A DNA stretch of 64,000 nucleotides from Bacteroidota bacterium (GCA_023446155.1 JAEXIT010000020.1:1-64000); one strand, 5' to 3'; shown: positions 34,498-44,680, counted from the first letter of the stretch. Numbers and translations: made by a program. The notes: generated by a model from the letters alone, not told the origin.

Positions 34498-35178
34498 ATG
34501 AAAAAACTTATCGCAGAATTCATTGGAACGTTTTGGCTAGTTTTAGGAGGTTGTGGTAGCGCTGTACTGGCATGTAACTTTCCCGACGCAGGAATTGGTT
34601 TTGTTGGAGTCGCTCTGGCTTTCGGACTTACCGTACTCACAATTGCCTATTCGCTCGGACATATTTCGGGTGCACATTTAAACCCGGCTGTTTCCATCGG
34701 ATTATGGGTTGGCGGTCGTTTTGATGCCAAAGAACTCATTCCCTACATTGTGGCACAAATTTTTGGAGGTATCGCCGCCGCCGCTGTATTGTATGTCATC
34801 GCAACGGGTAACGGCAGTGATATTGGTGGTTTTGCTTCCAATGGTTATGGCGAACTCTCCCCGGGCAAATACAGTATGAATGCCGCTTTTCTTACCGAAG
34901 TGGTGATGACTTTTATCTTTCTGATCGTAATTTTAGGCGCGACAGACGACAGAGCCCCAAAAGGATTTGCCGGATTGGCGATCGGACTCGCCTTAACCCT
35001 GATCCACCTGATCAGTATTCCGGTTACCAATACCTCGGTAAACCCCGCACGAAGTATTAGTCAGGCTGTTTTTGTAGGTGGAGAAGCCTTAAGTCAGTTA
35101 TGGCTGTTTATAGTCGCTCCTATTATTGGCGCGCTGATTGCCGGTATTGTTTACAAATCCATTTTTAGTAAAGAATAG
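34498..35178 (+). CDS. aqpZ: Aquaporin Z
   Basis: A 226-residue water channel of the MIP family with six membrane segments and two half-helices. Both NPA boxes are present: GAHLNPAVSIG (NPA 62-64) and NTSVNPARSIS (NPA 182-184, with the selectivity-filter Arg 185). The water-channel pattern, rather than a glycerol facilitator, is suggested by the short length and by His in SIPV-region sequence LIHLISIPVTNTS. It is monocistronic, with a perfect palindromic terminator at 35201-35230. Confidence 0.95.
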   Translation: MKKLIAEFIGTFWLVLGGCGSAVLACNFPDAGIGFVGVALAFGLTVLTIAYSLGHISGAHLNPAVSIGLWVGGRFDAKELIPYIVAQIFGGIAAAAVLYVIATGNGSDIGGFASNGYGELSPGKYSMNAAFLTEVVMTFIFLIVILGATDDRAPKGFAGLAIGLALTLIHLISIPVTNTSVNPARSISQAVFVGGEALSQLWLFIVAPIIGALIAGIVYKSIFSKE

Positions 35179-35612
35179 TGAATTCAAAAATACACTTCAG
35201 AAAAACTGTCGGATCGATCCGACAGTTTTTTTATCCTATTATTTTTCTTTCTTTTTCAACTTTATAAAAAACCACATTTCGTCCCATAACTGTTCCAATC
35301 ATTTTACAACAACACACAATAAGTCTACTATTTACTTATTGTTGTCCCAATTATTCTCTTTTTAGTTAAAAAAACCACCCCAATCATTCGCTGTACATTG
35401 ATTAAAAATTATCAAAAAACAGATACATACACTAGATAAATACTACTGAAATACTTTTTTTTTGCTCATTTTTCAAAAGCAAAAAACATTTTGGTCTGAT
35501 TTTTGAAAAATCAAAAAAAATAACACCCCCTTATTTCTCAATTCATTTTTTTAGTAATATTGAGTGTGTAAATAAACCATTAAAAACATTTATTTGATTA
35601 ATTTTTCATCTG
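35179..35612. other. Intergenic region between aqpZ and the DUF2805-like gene
   Basis: 434 nt, extremely AT-rich. It holds the aqpZ terminator and a TGATTTTT/AAAAATCA dyad at 35497-35513 with a one-base centre, which could be a regulator site. No gene was recognised. Confidence 0.5.
35201..35230 (+). terminator. Terminator of aqpZ
   Basis: AAAAACTGTCGGA (35201-35213) and TCCGACAGTTTTT (35218-35230) form a perfect 13-bp stem around TCGA. Confidence 0.9.
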
Positions 35613-35894
35613 ATGAAAAAAAGCAAAGTTTTAGAATTCGACAAGGAAACAATTGATAGAATTGTCACTATGGCTCAGGAGGAAAAGAGACCTTTTGAAG
35701 TAATAAAAGAAGAATTTGGAATTTCTGAGAGCGAAATTACCGAAATGGTACGCAAAAAGTTATCAAAAGACAATTTTGAACTTTGGAAGAAAAAAGTTAC
35801 CGCCAATAAACCAAAACCAAAACCACAACGCTATAACGATCTGGAAGACGACGATTTGGACAGTAAATACTACTTTAAAAATAAATTCGATTAA
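35613..35894 (+). CDS. DUF2805 / TIGR03643-like small protein
   Basis: A 93-residue cytoplasmic protein. The N-terminal half reads as a helix-turn-helix-like unit (LEFDKETIDRIVTMAQEEKR, then FEVIKEEFGISESEITEMVRK), ending in the Trp-containing NFELWKKKVT and a Lys/Pro/Asp tail. This matches my recollection of the DUF2805 (TIGR03643) family; the role is unknown. A terminator follows directly. No promoter matching the consensus exactly was found. Confidence 0.8.
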   Translation: MKKSKVLEFDKETIDRIVTMAQEEKRPFEVIKEEFGISESEITEMVRKKLSKDNFELWKKKVTANKPKPKPQRYNDLEDDDLDSKYYFKNKFD

Positions 35895-35902
35895 ATTTAC
35901 TG

Positions 35903-35921
35903 AGGCCCGCTAAACGGGCCT
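35903..35921 (+). terminator. Terminator of the DUF2805-like gene
   Basis: AGGCCCG (35903-35909) pairs with CGGGCCT (35915-35921), followed by TTTT. Confidence 0.85.
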
Positions 35922-36019
35922 TTTTATATGCCACTAACGGCTAACACATTCCCGATTACTAATACATTTTCGCTTTTTCATTTTTAAGTGTAAATTCACG
36001 CGATCATATTTTCACATCA

Positions 36020-38614
36020 ATGAGAAAATTTTTTATCACAACACTCCTACTTGTCACGGCAACTGGTTGGACTCAAGATACACTTTGGGTTGATCTGGCC
36101 GGCACTTCGGTATTAAAGGCTACGGCAAAATATTACAGAATTGATCGTCCGAACAAAGACAAAACATATACATCAACCGAATATTCCAAAGACGGAAAGA
36201 AAAGATCCGAAAAAATCACATCCAAAAAATTCAGTAATTCCTTTACTGGCCCTGCCCGATTTTACAATGAAGAGGGAGTCCTTTATTCCATTTTAAACCT
36301 GGTGGACAGTAATCCGGAGGGTAAAGCCGATTTTTTCCTTAAAGATGGTACCAAAACCGAGGCTTTCTATAAAAACGGATCCTTATATAGTGGCAAAACT
36401 GCCATAGAAATGGACGATTTCCGTATGATCACCGAAGCTCAAAACGGGAATTATATATCCGTACGGATTTTTGGACTTAGCAATCCTAAAATTGGACAGG
36501 AAACCTTTTTCGAAGGACAGATTCCCGTACGCTCTGTTTCATACGATAAAGATGGAAATGTCATTAGCGATGTAGCACTGATCAACGGATTCCCTAAAGA
36601 CGGTCTTGAAGTTCGATACTATTATCGTCCTTATGCTATAAAAAACCTTACTTTATATAAAGACGGAAAGGTACAAGACGAAACCAACTACTTTAAAAAT
36701 GGGGCTATCAAACAAAAGGTGACTGAGACCGACAAAGAGCGTCGGGTAAAAAGCTACACCTCAGACGGTCGCCAAATCGGGGAATTGATATCCACTTTTG
36801 ACGAAAACAACGTACTGGAAGCGAAAGAGGGACTACAGGTTGGATATTACCTCGATAATCCGGAGGAAGGTTTGAATTCGGACATTATAGAAGAAGAAAT
36901 TCAATTTAGTAACTATAAAATGATGCTGTCGCGAATGCATCGGGCAGACGGAACACTATTACAAACAAGCTATTATAACAAAGAAGGTAAAATAGTCCGT
37001 TCTGAAAACCATGATAGTAAGGGTGTGGTCACTTCGCAACTCACCTACAATGGTGAATCCATGTATCCTATCGACGGTACTCAAATCCTCGAAAACAGCA
37101 CCCGCATTTATAAAGCCGGTACCATGATTGCCGAAATGGAATACTACGACAACAAAACGTTATTCCGTCAATTCAAAGGTAAAAATGCGACCTATTATGA
37201 CCGAAAAGGAAATGTTCTCAGTACGATGGAATACCACGACCCATTCGAAAAAGGCGTTTTCGATATGATGTACACCGGAAAAGCCTACACCTTAACGTAT
37301 GGTCGTATTCAACTGATGTACGAATACAAAAACGGACAATTACTCAAAACCGTTTATTATTTTCCGGATAAGGAACTGGTTCCGATGAAGGAAAATTTTC
37401 ATAACAAAACCGATCTTATCCGAACACAGGAGTACTATAAAAATGGCAAGCTGCGATCGGAAATCACCTATGTCAATTCTTTCGAAAAAAAAGGGATTTT
37501 TTATGATGCCAAAGGGATAAAGGCAGGTGAATTCGATTATCCAAAACAAAACGGAATTCGTTATACTTTTATCGAAGACACCGATCTGATCCAATCGATC
37601 GAAAAATACGTGAACGGTACCTTAGTATATGAAAAGGTAATGGCGTTTGATGGCGTTCCAACACAACACCGAATCGTTAGGGAAATCGATTTTAACAAAT
37701 CCGCAACCTTTTACGAAAACGGAAAACCGATGTATACCGCAACCTACAAAAACGGGAAACCGTATACCGGAAAAGTGCCTGTTCTCGATACTGAAAATTA
37801 CCGTCAGGAAATTCAGAATTACGTAAATGGCGAACAGGAAGGCGAACAGCTAACCTATGATCAAATGGAAGGAAAAATCGTCCGTAAGGCACTTTATAAA
37901 AAAGGAGTACTAATTTTGGTTACCGATTTCCACAACAATAAAATCATTAGCAAAACACCTTATACCGACGGTCAGATCCATGGTGACATACACTATTATG
38001 ATAGTAATGGCACGGAAATCGCAAGTGTTACTTACGAGAATGACACCCCTATAAACGGGACAGCTATTAAATTTGAAAACGGAAACATAACCTCCAAAAC
38101 ATCATATCGCAATGGAGAACCGATCGAAAAGTACACCTTTGCAAACGGTAAGCTTTCCAGCAAAGTAATCGCGCTTAGTGATCTCGAGGAACTGTACCAG
38201 ATTGAAACCTATCACAGCAATGGTCAATTAAAACTACGCTATACCGAAAAGGGCGATTTACTCCACGGAAAAGTAAGCCATTTTAACAGTACTGGTAAAC
38301 AAGAATACGAAGCTACCCTAAAAAACGGGAACCTTGTAGAAGGTACACTATGGATACAACCGATTTTTTCGTTACATCGAAACAATACTAAATATGTTAC
38401 ACTTCGGAAATCTCAGGATAAACTCCTACTTTTGGGAATCGATTCCGATGACAAAGTAAGTTTTGAAACGACTATTGCGACCTCCGATAAAAACAATCAG
38501 GCTTTATCCGAAATTCAGGAACTTACCTCTTACCGTCTCTATCCGATGCCGGAAAACCTGGAAAGTATTCCAGATGTTTATGAATCTGAAAATCAAAACA
38601 ACGAAGAACCATGA
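36020..38614 (+). CDS. Large secreted protein with MORN-variant (YwqK-like) repeats
   Basis: An 864-residue exported protein with a signal peptide ending near TGWTQ. Throughout, short repeats of the form Y-x-x-N-G-K-L-x-x-E-x-x-Y recur, for example QEYYKNGKLRSEITYVN, TFYENGKPMYTATYKNGKP and ETYHSNGQLKLRYTEKGD. These are MORN_2-type repeats, as in proteins annotated YwqK-family antitoxin, although that label carries no functional proof. The last 4 bases overlap the start of the hydrolase gene (ATGA), so the pair is translationally coupled. An extracellular or envelope scaffold role is possible. Confidence 0.75.
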   Translation: MRKFFITTLLLVTATGWTQDTLWVDLAGTSVLKATAKYYRIDRPNKDKTYTSTEYSKDGKKRSEKITSKKFSNSFTGPARFYNEEGVLYSILNLVDSNPEGKADFFLKDGTKTEAFYKNGSLYSGKTAIEMDDFRMITEAQNGNYISVRIFGLSNPKIGQETFFEGQIPVRSVSYDKDGNVISDVALINGFPKDGLEVRYYYRPYAIKNLTLYKDGKVQDETNYFKNGAIKQKVTETDKERRVKSYTSDGRQIGELISTFDENNVLEAKEGLQVGYYLDNPEEGLNSDIIEEEIQFSNYKMMLSRMHRADGTLLQTSYYNKEGKIVRSENHDSKGVVTSQLTYNGESMYPIDGTQILENSTRIYKAGTMIAEMEYYDNKTLFRQFKGKNATYYDRKGNVLSTMEYHDPFEKGVFDMMYTGKAYTLTYGRIQLMYEYKNGQLLKTVYYFPDKELVPMKENFHNKTDLIRTQEYYKNGKLRSEITYVNSFEKKGIFYDAKGIKAGEFDYPKQNGIRYTFIEDTDLIQSIEKYVNGTLVYEKVMAFDGVPTQHRIVREIDFNKSATFYENGKPMYTATYKNGKPYTGKVPVLDTENYRQEIQNYVNGEQEGEQLTYDQMEGKIVRKALYKKGVLILVTDFHNNKIISKTPYTDGQIHGDIHYYDSNGTEIASVTYENDTPINGTAIKFENGNITSKTSYRNGEPIEKYTFANGKLSSKVIALSDLEELYQIETYHSNGQLKLRYTEKGDLLHGKVSHFNSTGKQEYEATLKNGNLVEGTLWIQPIFSLHRNNTKYVTLRKSQDKLLLLGIDSDDKVSFETTIATSDKNNQALSEIQELTSYRLYPMPENLESIPDVYESENQNNEEP

Positions 38615-39558
38615 TCAAAAAAATAATTGCATCCTTTTTCCTTTGTATTTCCATCAATACTATCGCACAGGAAACCCCATTCAAAATAACCGGAGTACAG
38701 GTCGACACCTTACTAAAAGGCGATTTGTACACACCGGTTCCGGAAGTCAAAAAACCAACATTGATCATCCTGATCGCCGGTTCCGGCCCCACCAATCGGA
38801 ATGGCAATCAGATTGGCATGCAAAACAATTCATTAAAATACCTGGCCGAAGATCTGACAAAGGAACATCGGGCTGTTTTCACCTACGACAAACGGGTGAT
38901 TGCGCAAATCATTGCCGGAACAGTTAACGAAAAAGACATGCGCTTTGAGGATATGATCACCGATGCAGCAACAGTTTTTGATCATTTTAAAAAAACCGGA
39001 AACTATAGTAAAATCGTATTTGCCGGTCATAGCGAAGGGTCGCAAATTGGAATGATCGCAGCTTTACAAACCAAGGCCGACGGCTTTATATCGATTGCCG
39101 GACCGGGAAGACCAATAGATGAAATCTTAGTTGATCAGATCACCAAACAGGCTCCCGGTGTAAAAGAAGAACTAATCGCCAGTTTAGAAAAACTAAAAAA
39201 AGGCGAAACGGTAACTGTAAAAAGTCCGATGCTACGTTCCATGTTTCGGGAAAGCGTTCAACCGTATATGACCTCATGGATGCAATACAAACCACAACAG
39301 GAAATCCAGAAATTAAAAATTCCGGTACTACTTCTTAACGGAACTAAAGATTTACAGGTAACCGAATCGGAAGCCGAAGTATTAAAAAAGGCAAAACCGG
39401 ATGCTTCGCTAGTAATCATTCCAAACATGAATCATGTTTTAAAAACCATAACCGGCGGCGACGATGAAAACCGGGCTTCCTATAGTAAACCGGAAGTTCG
39501 CAATGCCCCGGAATTGGCTGAAGCAATAAATCTTTTCTTAAAAAAGCATAAATTGTAA
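38611..39558 (+). CDS. Secreted alpha/beta hydrolase
   Basis: A 315-residue exported hydrolase. The signal peptide (1-19) ends NTIAQ. The oxyanion loop is LIAGSGPTNRNGN, the nucleophile Ser lies in FAGHSEGSQIG, the acid in LLNGTKDLQV and the His in NMNHVLK. This resembles the secreted alpha/beta hydrolases related to dienelactone hydrolases. The gene overlaps the MORN-repeat gene by 4 nt and precedes the M61 peptidase gene by 45 nt; the three may be an operon. Confidence 0.88.
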   Translation: MIKKIIASFFLCISINTIAQETPFKITGVQVDTLLKGDLYTPVPEVKKPTLIILIAGSGPTNRNGNQIGMQNNSLKYLAEDLTKEHRAVFTYDKRVIAQIIAGTVNEKDMRFEDMITDAATVFDHFKKTGNYSKIVFAGHSEGSQIGMIAALQTKADGFISIAGPGRPIDEILVDQITKQAPGVKEELIASLEKLKKGETVTVKSPMLRSMFRESVQPYMTSWMQYKPQQEIQKLKIPVLLLNGTKDLQVTESEAEVLKKAKPDASLVIIPNMNHVLKTITGGDDENRASYSKPEVRNAPELAEAINLFLKKHKL

Positions 39559-39603
39559 CAAAAAAGCAATTCCGAACACCTATATACAACTAAAAATATT
39601 ACA

Positions 39604-41448
39604 ATGAAAAGACTTATCTATACATTGGCAATGGCTGCGATGGTAATGAGCTGTAAAACAGTTCAACAACCACAGGCAGTTGCAGTAAACGATGTAAAAG
39701 TTGCTATTGATCTGAAAAATGTAACGGACGACAAAGTAATGGTTACCATTATGGCGCCATCGTTTACAACGGAAACCGCAACCTTTCATATCCCGAAAAT
39801 TATTCCGGGAACATATTCCGAAGACGATTACGGTAAATTTATCGACGACTTTAAAGCTTATGATGCCAAAGGGAATCTTCTTCCCGTAAATAAAACCGAT
39901 GCCAACTCCTGGCAGATTTCCAATGCCAAAGCCCTAAGCAAGGTTACGTATTGGGTAAACGATACCTATGATGTAGAAAGCACCCATGATATTTTTTCAC
40001 CGGCTGGAACCAATATTGCGGCGAATGAAAACTTTATGCTGAATACACACGGATTTGTAGGCTATTTTCAGGGAAAAGGTGAAATTCCATATACCGTAAC
40101 CGTATCGCATCCGGCAACATTATGGGGCGCTACTTCCCTAACCGATACCGATCCGAGTAACGAACAGGACGTTTTTACCACTTCGCGTTATGCCGAACTG
40201 GTAGACAATCCAATCATGTATTCCAAACCCGATTACACCACATTTACGGTTGACGGAATGGAAATCCTGATCAGCGTCTATTCGCCAAACGGAAAGTATA
40301 CGGCCAAAGACATCACTCCGGAAATGGAAACGATGATGCGCGCGCAGAAAAAATTCTTAGGTCCATTTAACACTACTAAAAAATACAGTGTGTTGTTGTA
40401 CCTTTCGGATATGAAAAAACCGGATGCCAAAGGATTCGGTGCTTTAGAGCACACGACTTCCACCACCGTGGTTATGCCGGAAATGATGCCGAAAGCACAA
40501 TTGGTTGAACAATTAAAAGACGTGGTTTCCCATGAATTTTTCCATATTGTAACACCATTGAGCATCCACTCGAACGAAATTCAGTATTTCGATTACAACA
40601 CGCCTAAAATGTCCGAGCACTTATGGATGTACGAAGGGGTAACGGAATATTTCGCCAACCTGTTCCAGGTGAATCAAGGTTTGATTTCCGAGGATGATTT
40701 TTACGGCAGAATGTCGGAAAAAATCGAAACGGCAAAACGTTTCGACGACAAAATGCCATTTACCAAAATGAGTAAAAATATTTTGGATGCACAATACAAA
40801 GATTCGTATTATAACGTATACCAAAAAGGTGCTTTAATCGCGATGTGTATCGACATTCAGATGCGCGAAAGCAGTAACGGTCAGCGCGGCATTTTAAGTT
40901 TGATGCAAGCCTTAGCTAAAGAATACGGAAACAGCCGACCGTTTAACGACGATGAACTGTTTGCTAAAATTACTGCCTTAACCTACCCGGAAGTGGGTGC
41001 CTTCCTAACAAAGTATGTAGCTGGTGACACACCTATTCCGTATGATGTTTATTTTGCCAAAGTTGGCGTAAAAGAAGGAGCCGTTAAAAAACCGGCCAAT
41101 CCTTTCTTAAAAGGAGAAATGCCTTATATCACGGTAAATCCGGCGACCAAAGAGATTGTAGTACTTCCTGAAATCGAACTAAACGCTTTTATGAAAAAGC
41201 TTGGTTTGAAAAATGGCGATACCATTCTTTCCATTAACGGAACGGCGTATAACCTTGATAACATCTACGAAATGATCATGTCGAGTATGGGATGGAAAGA
41301 AAACGATCCGATCACGATGCAAATCAAACGCAACAACAAGGAACAAACCTTAAAAGGAAAAGTAACACTTAGCCTGGAAGATGTAGAAGGATTACACTTT
41401 GTTGACACTTCCAAAGCCAAGCTAAAAGAAGCCTGGTTAAAAGGATAA
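39604..41448 (+). CDS. M61 family metallopeptidase with PDZ domain
   Basis: A 614-residue lipoprotein peptidase (lipobox MSC near residue 17). The zinc site is HEFFH at 310-314 with the third ligand E344 in MYEGVTEYF, the M61 (glycyl aminopeptidase) arrangement. The N-terminal beta domain is followed by the catalytic domain and a C-terminal PDZ-like segment (LKNGDTILSINGTAYNLD). It likely trims N-terminal Gly/Ala from peptides at the cell envelope. The terminator lies at 41468-41497. Confidence 0.92.
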   Translation: MKRLIYTLAMAAMVMSCKTVQQPQAVAVNDVKVAIDLKNVTDDKVMVTIMAPSFTTETATFHIPKIIPGTYSEDDYGKFIDDFKAYDAKGNLLPVNKTDANSWQISNAKALSKVTYWVNDTYDVESTHDIFSPAGTNIAANENFMLNTHGFVGYFQGKGEIPYTVTVSHPATLWGATSLTDTDPSNEQDVFTTSRYAELVDNPIMYSKPDYTTFTVDGMEILISVYSPNGKYTAKDITPEMETMMRAQKKFLGPFNTTKKYSVLLYLSDMKKPDAKGFGALEHTTSTTVVMPEMMPKAQLVEQLKDVVSHEFFHIVTPLSIHSNEIQYFDYNTPKMSEHLWMYEGVTEYFANLFQVNQGLISEDDFYGRMSEKIETAKRFDDKMPFTKMSKNILDAQYKDSYYNVYQKGALIAMCIDIQMRESSNGQRGILSLMQALAKEYGNSRPFNDDELFAKITALTYPEVGAFLTKYVAGDTPIPYDVYFAKVGVKEGAVKKPANPFLKGEMPYITVNPATKEIVVLPEIELNAFMKKLGLKNGDTILSINGTAYNLDNIYEMIMSSMGWKENDPITMQIKRNNKEQTLKGKVTLSLEDVEGLHFVDTSKAKLKEAWLKG

Positions 41449-41467
41449 TCAAAATATAACTATCATC

Positions 41468-41497
41468 AAAAAACCTGTTCTAACCAACAGGTTTTTT
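41468..41497 (+). terminator. Terminator of the M61 peptidase gene
   Basis: AAAAAACCTGTT (41468-41479) and AACAGGTTTTTT (41486-41497) form a 12-bp stem around CTAACC. Confidence 0.9.
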
Positions 41498-41591
41498 TAT
41501 ACGCCCATGCGAAAAGCACTATTTGTATCACATCCCTAGTAACTGAGTAATTTTTTCTTTACTTTGCAACTCTTTAAAAATCGCTTTTATA

Positions 41592-42323
41592 ATGAAAAAA
41601 ACACTGATAACCTTATATACTGTCCTTTTACTTGCTACAGCCTGTAAAAAAGAAACCGAAACAGGCAACAGCCTTCACCTTACAGGAACGGTAGACGGAC
41701 TAAAACAAGGTAAGCTCTATCTAAAAAAAATAGTAGACACGTCATTTGTTACAATCGACAGTTTCACGATTAAAGGGAATTCCAATTTTGAAAGCACTAT
41801 AAAAATTGATCATCCAGAAATGTATTATCTGTTTTTAGACCGTGGGATCACAAATTCTCAGGACAACAGTCTGATGTTTTTTGCAGAACCGGGAAACATG
41901 ACGATCAAAACCGATTTAAAGGAGTTTTACGCAAAAGCGAAGATTACCGGCTCAAAAAACAACGACCTATATGAAGACTACAAAAAAATAAAATCGCGCT
42001 ATACAGACGAGGAAAACCAGGCGTTGAGTATGATTTTATTCGCACAAAAGATGCGAGATACAAAAATGCAGGACAGTCTTACAGACCGCAGTGACAAACT
42101 GGTAATCCGCCGTTATCTGAGTGCGGTTAATTTTGCTGTAAACAATGCCAAATACGATGTAGCTCCTTATATTGCCCTAACTGATATTTACGATGCCAAT
42201 ATCAAATACCTGGATACGATTCAGAAATCGTTATCTCCGGAAGTATCGCATTCCCATTACGGGAAATTGCTGCAGGAATTTATCAGCAAACGCAAACAAC
42301 AGGAAACAACTCCTTCCAAATAA
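41592..42323 (+). CDS. DUF4369-type lipoprotein
   Basis: A 243-residue lipoprotein with lipobox LATAC (Cys about 18). The N-terminal domain HLTGTVDGLKQGKLYLKKIV and the aromatic MYYLFLDRGIT match the DUF4369 pattern of Bacteroidota thiol-disulfide-type proteins. The usual C-terminal thioredoxin (CxxC) domain is missing; instead a helical region is present. It has its own terminator (42329-42356). A near-match TTACTTTG sits upstream near 41560. Confidence 0.8.
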   Translation: MKKTLITLYTVLLLATACKKETETGNSLHLTGTVDGLKQGKLYLKKIVDTSFVTIDSFTIKGNSNFESTIKIDHPEMYYLFLDRGITNSQDNSLMFFAEPGNMTIKTDLKEFYAKAKITGSKNNDLYEDYKKIKSRYTDEENQALSMILFAQKMRDTKMQDSLTDRSDKLVIRRYLSAVNFAVNNAKYDVAPYIALTDIYDANIKYLDTIQKSLSPEVSHSHYGKLLQEFISKRKQQETTPSK

Positions 42324-42328
42324 AACAC

Positions 42329-42356
42329 AAAAGCGGCTTAGTGATAAGCCGCTTTT
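42329..42356 (+). terminator. Terminator of the DUF4369-type gene
   Basis: AAAAGCGGCTTA (42329-42340) and TAAGCCGCTTTT (42345-42356) pair around GTGA. Confidence 0.9.
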
Positions 42357-42439
42357 TTAATCTTTACAACCTTGTTTTGCCGATCCCGAATCCAATTGGA
42401 TCCGTTTATATTTTTTGTTTTTTTTAAGGCACTTGATAT

Positions 42440-44680
42440 TTATTGAGCGCGCACAAACTTTAGTTTTTCCACTCTACCTTCGTCGCTACTATAGGTTAAC
42501 AAATACACTCCGCTTCCATTACAGCAACGAAAAGGTATCGAAACAAGATTCAATCCTTTTTTTACTGAAATCTGTACTTCATACACCCGGTTTCCATAAA
42601 CATCAAATATATGAACCGTTGCTCTTTCCGGTTTATCGGTAATGACTTCTAAACTGTAATCTTCAATTTGAGCATTCGAATATAACATTCTGATGGAGAA
42701 CTCACCGTTTTTTGTACCTCTTTCAGGGTTCTGATCTGGTCTTTCATCATTCACCACAATGTTTATTCTATCTGGATCGACACTTGCTTCATAAACTGTA
42801 AGGATATTGAATAAACTCAACTTAGTATTTATTTTATCCATCATTTTTTTTGTTTGTTCTTTGGTAAATAACCATCTGCAAGGTCCATAATCCATAAGGT
42901 TTTCAATTTGTCTTCTTATACCACTACATGATCTGGGGGCATTTTCGCATGGTTTGTTTATGGAATGATTCGAATTTGTTACATACCAATATGTTCCTTC
43001 GGCCGGTGGTGTATCAGAAATTGTATCGCCTCCATTGGCTTGGGAACACCCCCCTAAAAAGGTGTGCTTTAGACCGAAATAGTGTCCTAATTCGTGAGCG
43101 ATAGTAGATCCCATACTTCCAACCTCATTAGGATTAGCATTAAGTATATTGTTGTACGAAAACAAACAGAAATGTTCGTCGTTAATCCTTCTTCCATGGC
43201 TATAGGTACAGCCTCGAATGAGATTTCCCGGGGAACTTCCGGAACCGGATGCGGATACCGTATGCACAAATAGTAGCGGAATTGTTTTATCATCATTGTC
43301 CAGTACACCTGTTTCTTTTAGTAATTTATCGAATTCGGAAGCTGATTCCAAATTATAATTTTCTCTACTTCCTTTTTTTACAATTAAATCGATGTCTTTA
43401 AATAAAATTCTTGGCGCACCAATTTCTGCCGTAATTTCAGGATTTTTTACACGCCCCGTTTTTGCCGTATAATATCTATTTACCTCAGCTATAGCTTTTT
43501 CCACTAATTCTTCATAAAAAGTAACTTTTCTGAATTCATGAGACGATTCTAAAAAGGTAACTTTTAATTTTTTTACAATTTTATATTCTCCAAGATCTCC
43601 CGTAATCGTATTAAATTTCTCTATGACATTAGTTGTAACTCCAGGTATTTTCACATCATATAAAGTGGCATCTTTAATACGTACCTTTACCAGTACAGGT
43701 TGTTTTCCCGACCGTATTTTCGTTACAACATCTTGACATTTATCCGGGATATCATTATAAAAAATACGCTCTAATTTCCACTCAAGCCACCTCAACGCTT
43801 TTTCCAAGGTAAAATCACAATCTGCATCAAACCAGCCACTTTTTGAATTTGCCCCCAGTAATTTTACATTATTAGACCTTGTTTCTCCCAATCTACGAAA
43901 ATTACCATTTCTATCTATCGCAAATGCGTAAGGAACATTTGTCGTTTTTTCAACATACGCATTAACATTCGTAATATCGCTATAAGCGCCATAGACCAAC
44001 TTCGCTCTACCAGAATTCCCCATTGAAATCAATTTCTGAAATCCATCAACCTCGTTATCGTCATATCCAAAAACTTCAACACTGATTCGCCCTCCTGGTT
44101 TATCAATTGTTCCTTTAATTCCCCCGGACAGATCGGCATTTAACCCCATTAGACTACTATAATCAAGAATAACCATATCCTTTTGAGAGACATTAAGGTT
44201 CGTTTTTGGGTTTAACGAATAAAAAACCTGTTCTCCTGTTACCTTAATTTTTTTGCCTTTATAAACGCTCATACACTCTGACAAACTTTTATGCGCTTCC
44301 TTATCGTTCAAAAGTTTTAAATCACCATGGTTCTTCTTAACCGATTTTCGATTGGCAATGTTATAATTGCTATCCAGGCGATTACTTTCCATTTCATAGC
44401 GATGATTCCTATTACCAGTATTTTTAACCTCTGAAATTAGATTACTGGCAACCATTCTTCCCGCATCATAACAATCAATTAAATTAACAGGATTTTCCTG
44501 CGATGGAATTGAATCTTCTTTACCTGTTTTTAATTCCCATCTCTTATTGGTATAAGGATCTACATGGGTAGTACAAATCGGAACTCCACAGGTAAACCCT
44601 TTAGTCCGGGGAGCACCTTGTAAAAAAAAGAATGCCGTTTTTAAAAACAATACCAATATCAATATTTGATAATTTCTCAC
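42440..44680 (-). CDS. M43-type zinc metalloprotease with T9SS C-terminal sorting domain
   Basis: A 746-residue secreted protein. The start is GTG at 44680 (signal-like segment ILILVLFLKTAFFFLQ). The metzincin site HELGHYFGLKH occupies 529-539, followed by an insertion-rich loop and NLMDYGPCRWLFTKEQ, which contains the Met-turn, as in pappalysin-like M43. The final 80 residues (RATVHIFDVYGNRVYEVQIS to VEKLKFVRAQ) are a type A T9SS sorting domain, so it is exported across the outer membrane. The N-terminal 470 residues are not recognised and are unusually long for this family. The GTG overlaps the upstream stop by 4 nt (GTGA), so it is coupled to the 429-residue gene. Confidence 0.88.
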   Translation of the reverse strand: MRNYQILILVLFLKTAFFFLQGAPRTKGFTCGVPICTTHVDPYTNKRWELKTGKEDSIPSQENPVNLIDCYDAGRMVASNLISEVKNTGNRNHRYEMESNRLDSNYNIANRKSVKKNHGDLKLLNDKEAHKSLSECMSVYKGKKIKVTGEQVFYSLNPKTNLNVSQKDMVILDYSSLMGLNADLSGGIKGTIDKPGGRISVEVFGYDDNEVDGFQKLISMGNSGRAKLVYGAYSDITNVNAYVEKTTNVPYAFAIDRNGNFRRLGETRSNNVKLLGANSKSGWFDADCDFTLEKALRWLEWKLERIFYNDIPDKCQDVVTKIRSGKQPVLVKVRIKDATLYDVKIPGVTTNVIEKFNTITGDLGEYKIVKKLKVTFLESSHEFRKVTFYEELVEKAIAEVNRYYTAKTGRVKNPEITAEIGAPRILFKDIDLIVKKGSRENYNLESASEFDKLLKETGVLDNDDKTIPLLFVHTVSASGSGSSPGNLIRGCTYSHGRRINDEHFCLFSYNNILNANPNEVGSMGSTIAHELGHYFGLKHTFLGGCSQANGGDTISDTPPAEGTYWYVTNSNHSINKPCENAPRSCSGIRRQIENLMDYGPCRWLFTKEQTKKMMDKINTKLSLFNILTVYEASVDPDRINIVVNDERPDQNPERGTKNGEFSIRMLYSNAQIEDYSLEVITDKPERATVHIFDVYGNRVYEVQISVKKGLNLVSIPFRCCNGSGVYLLTYSSDEGRVEKLKFVRAQ

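Noticed and set aside
35138..35365. Plus-strand frame overlapping the aqpZ 3' end and its terminator
   Set aside because: It runs through the terminator hairpin and has the composition of AT-rich non-coding DNA.
36020..38614. Toxin-antitoxin system based on the YwqK name
   Set aside because: The label comes from the repeat type only. The protein is large and secreted, and no toxin gene is adjacent.
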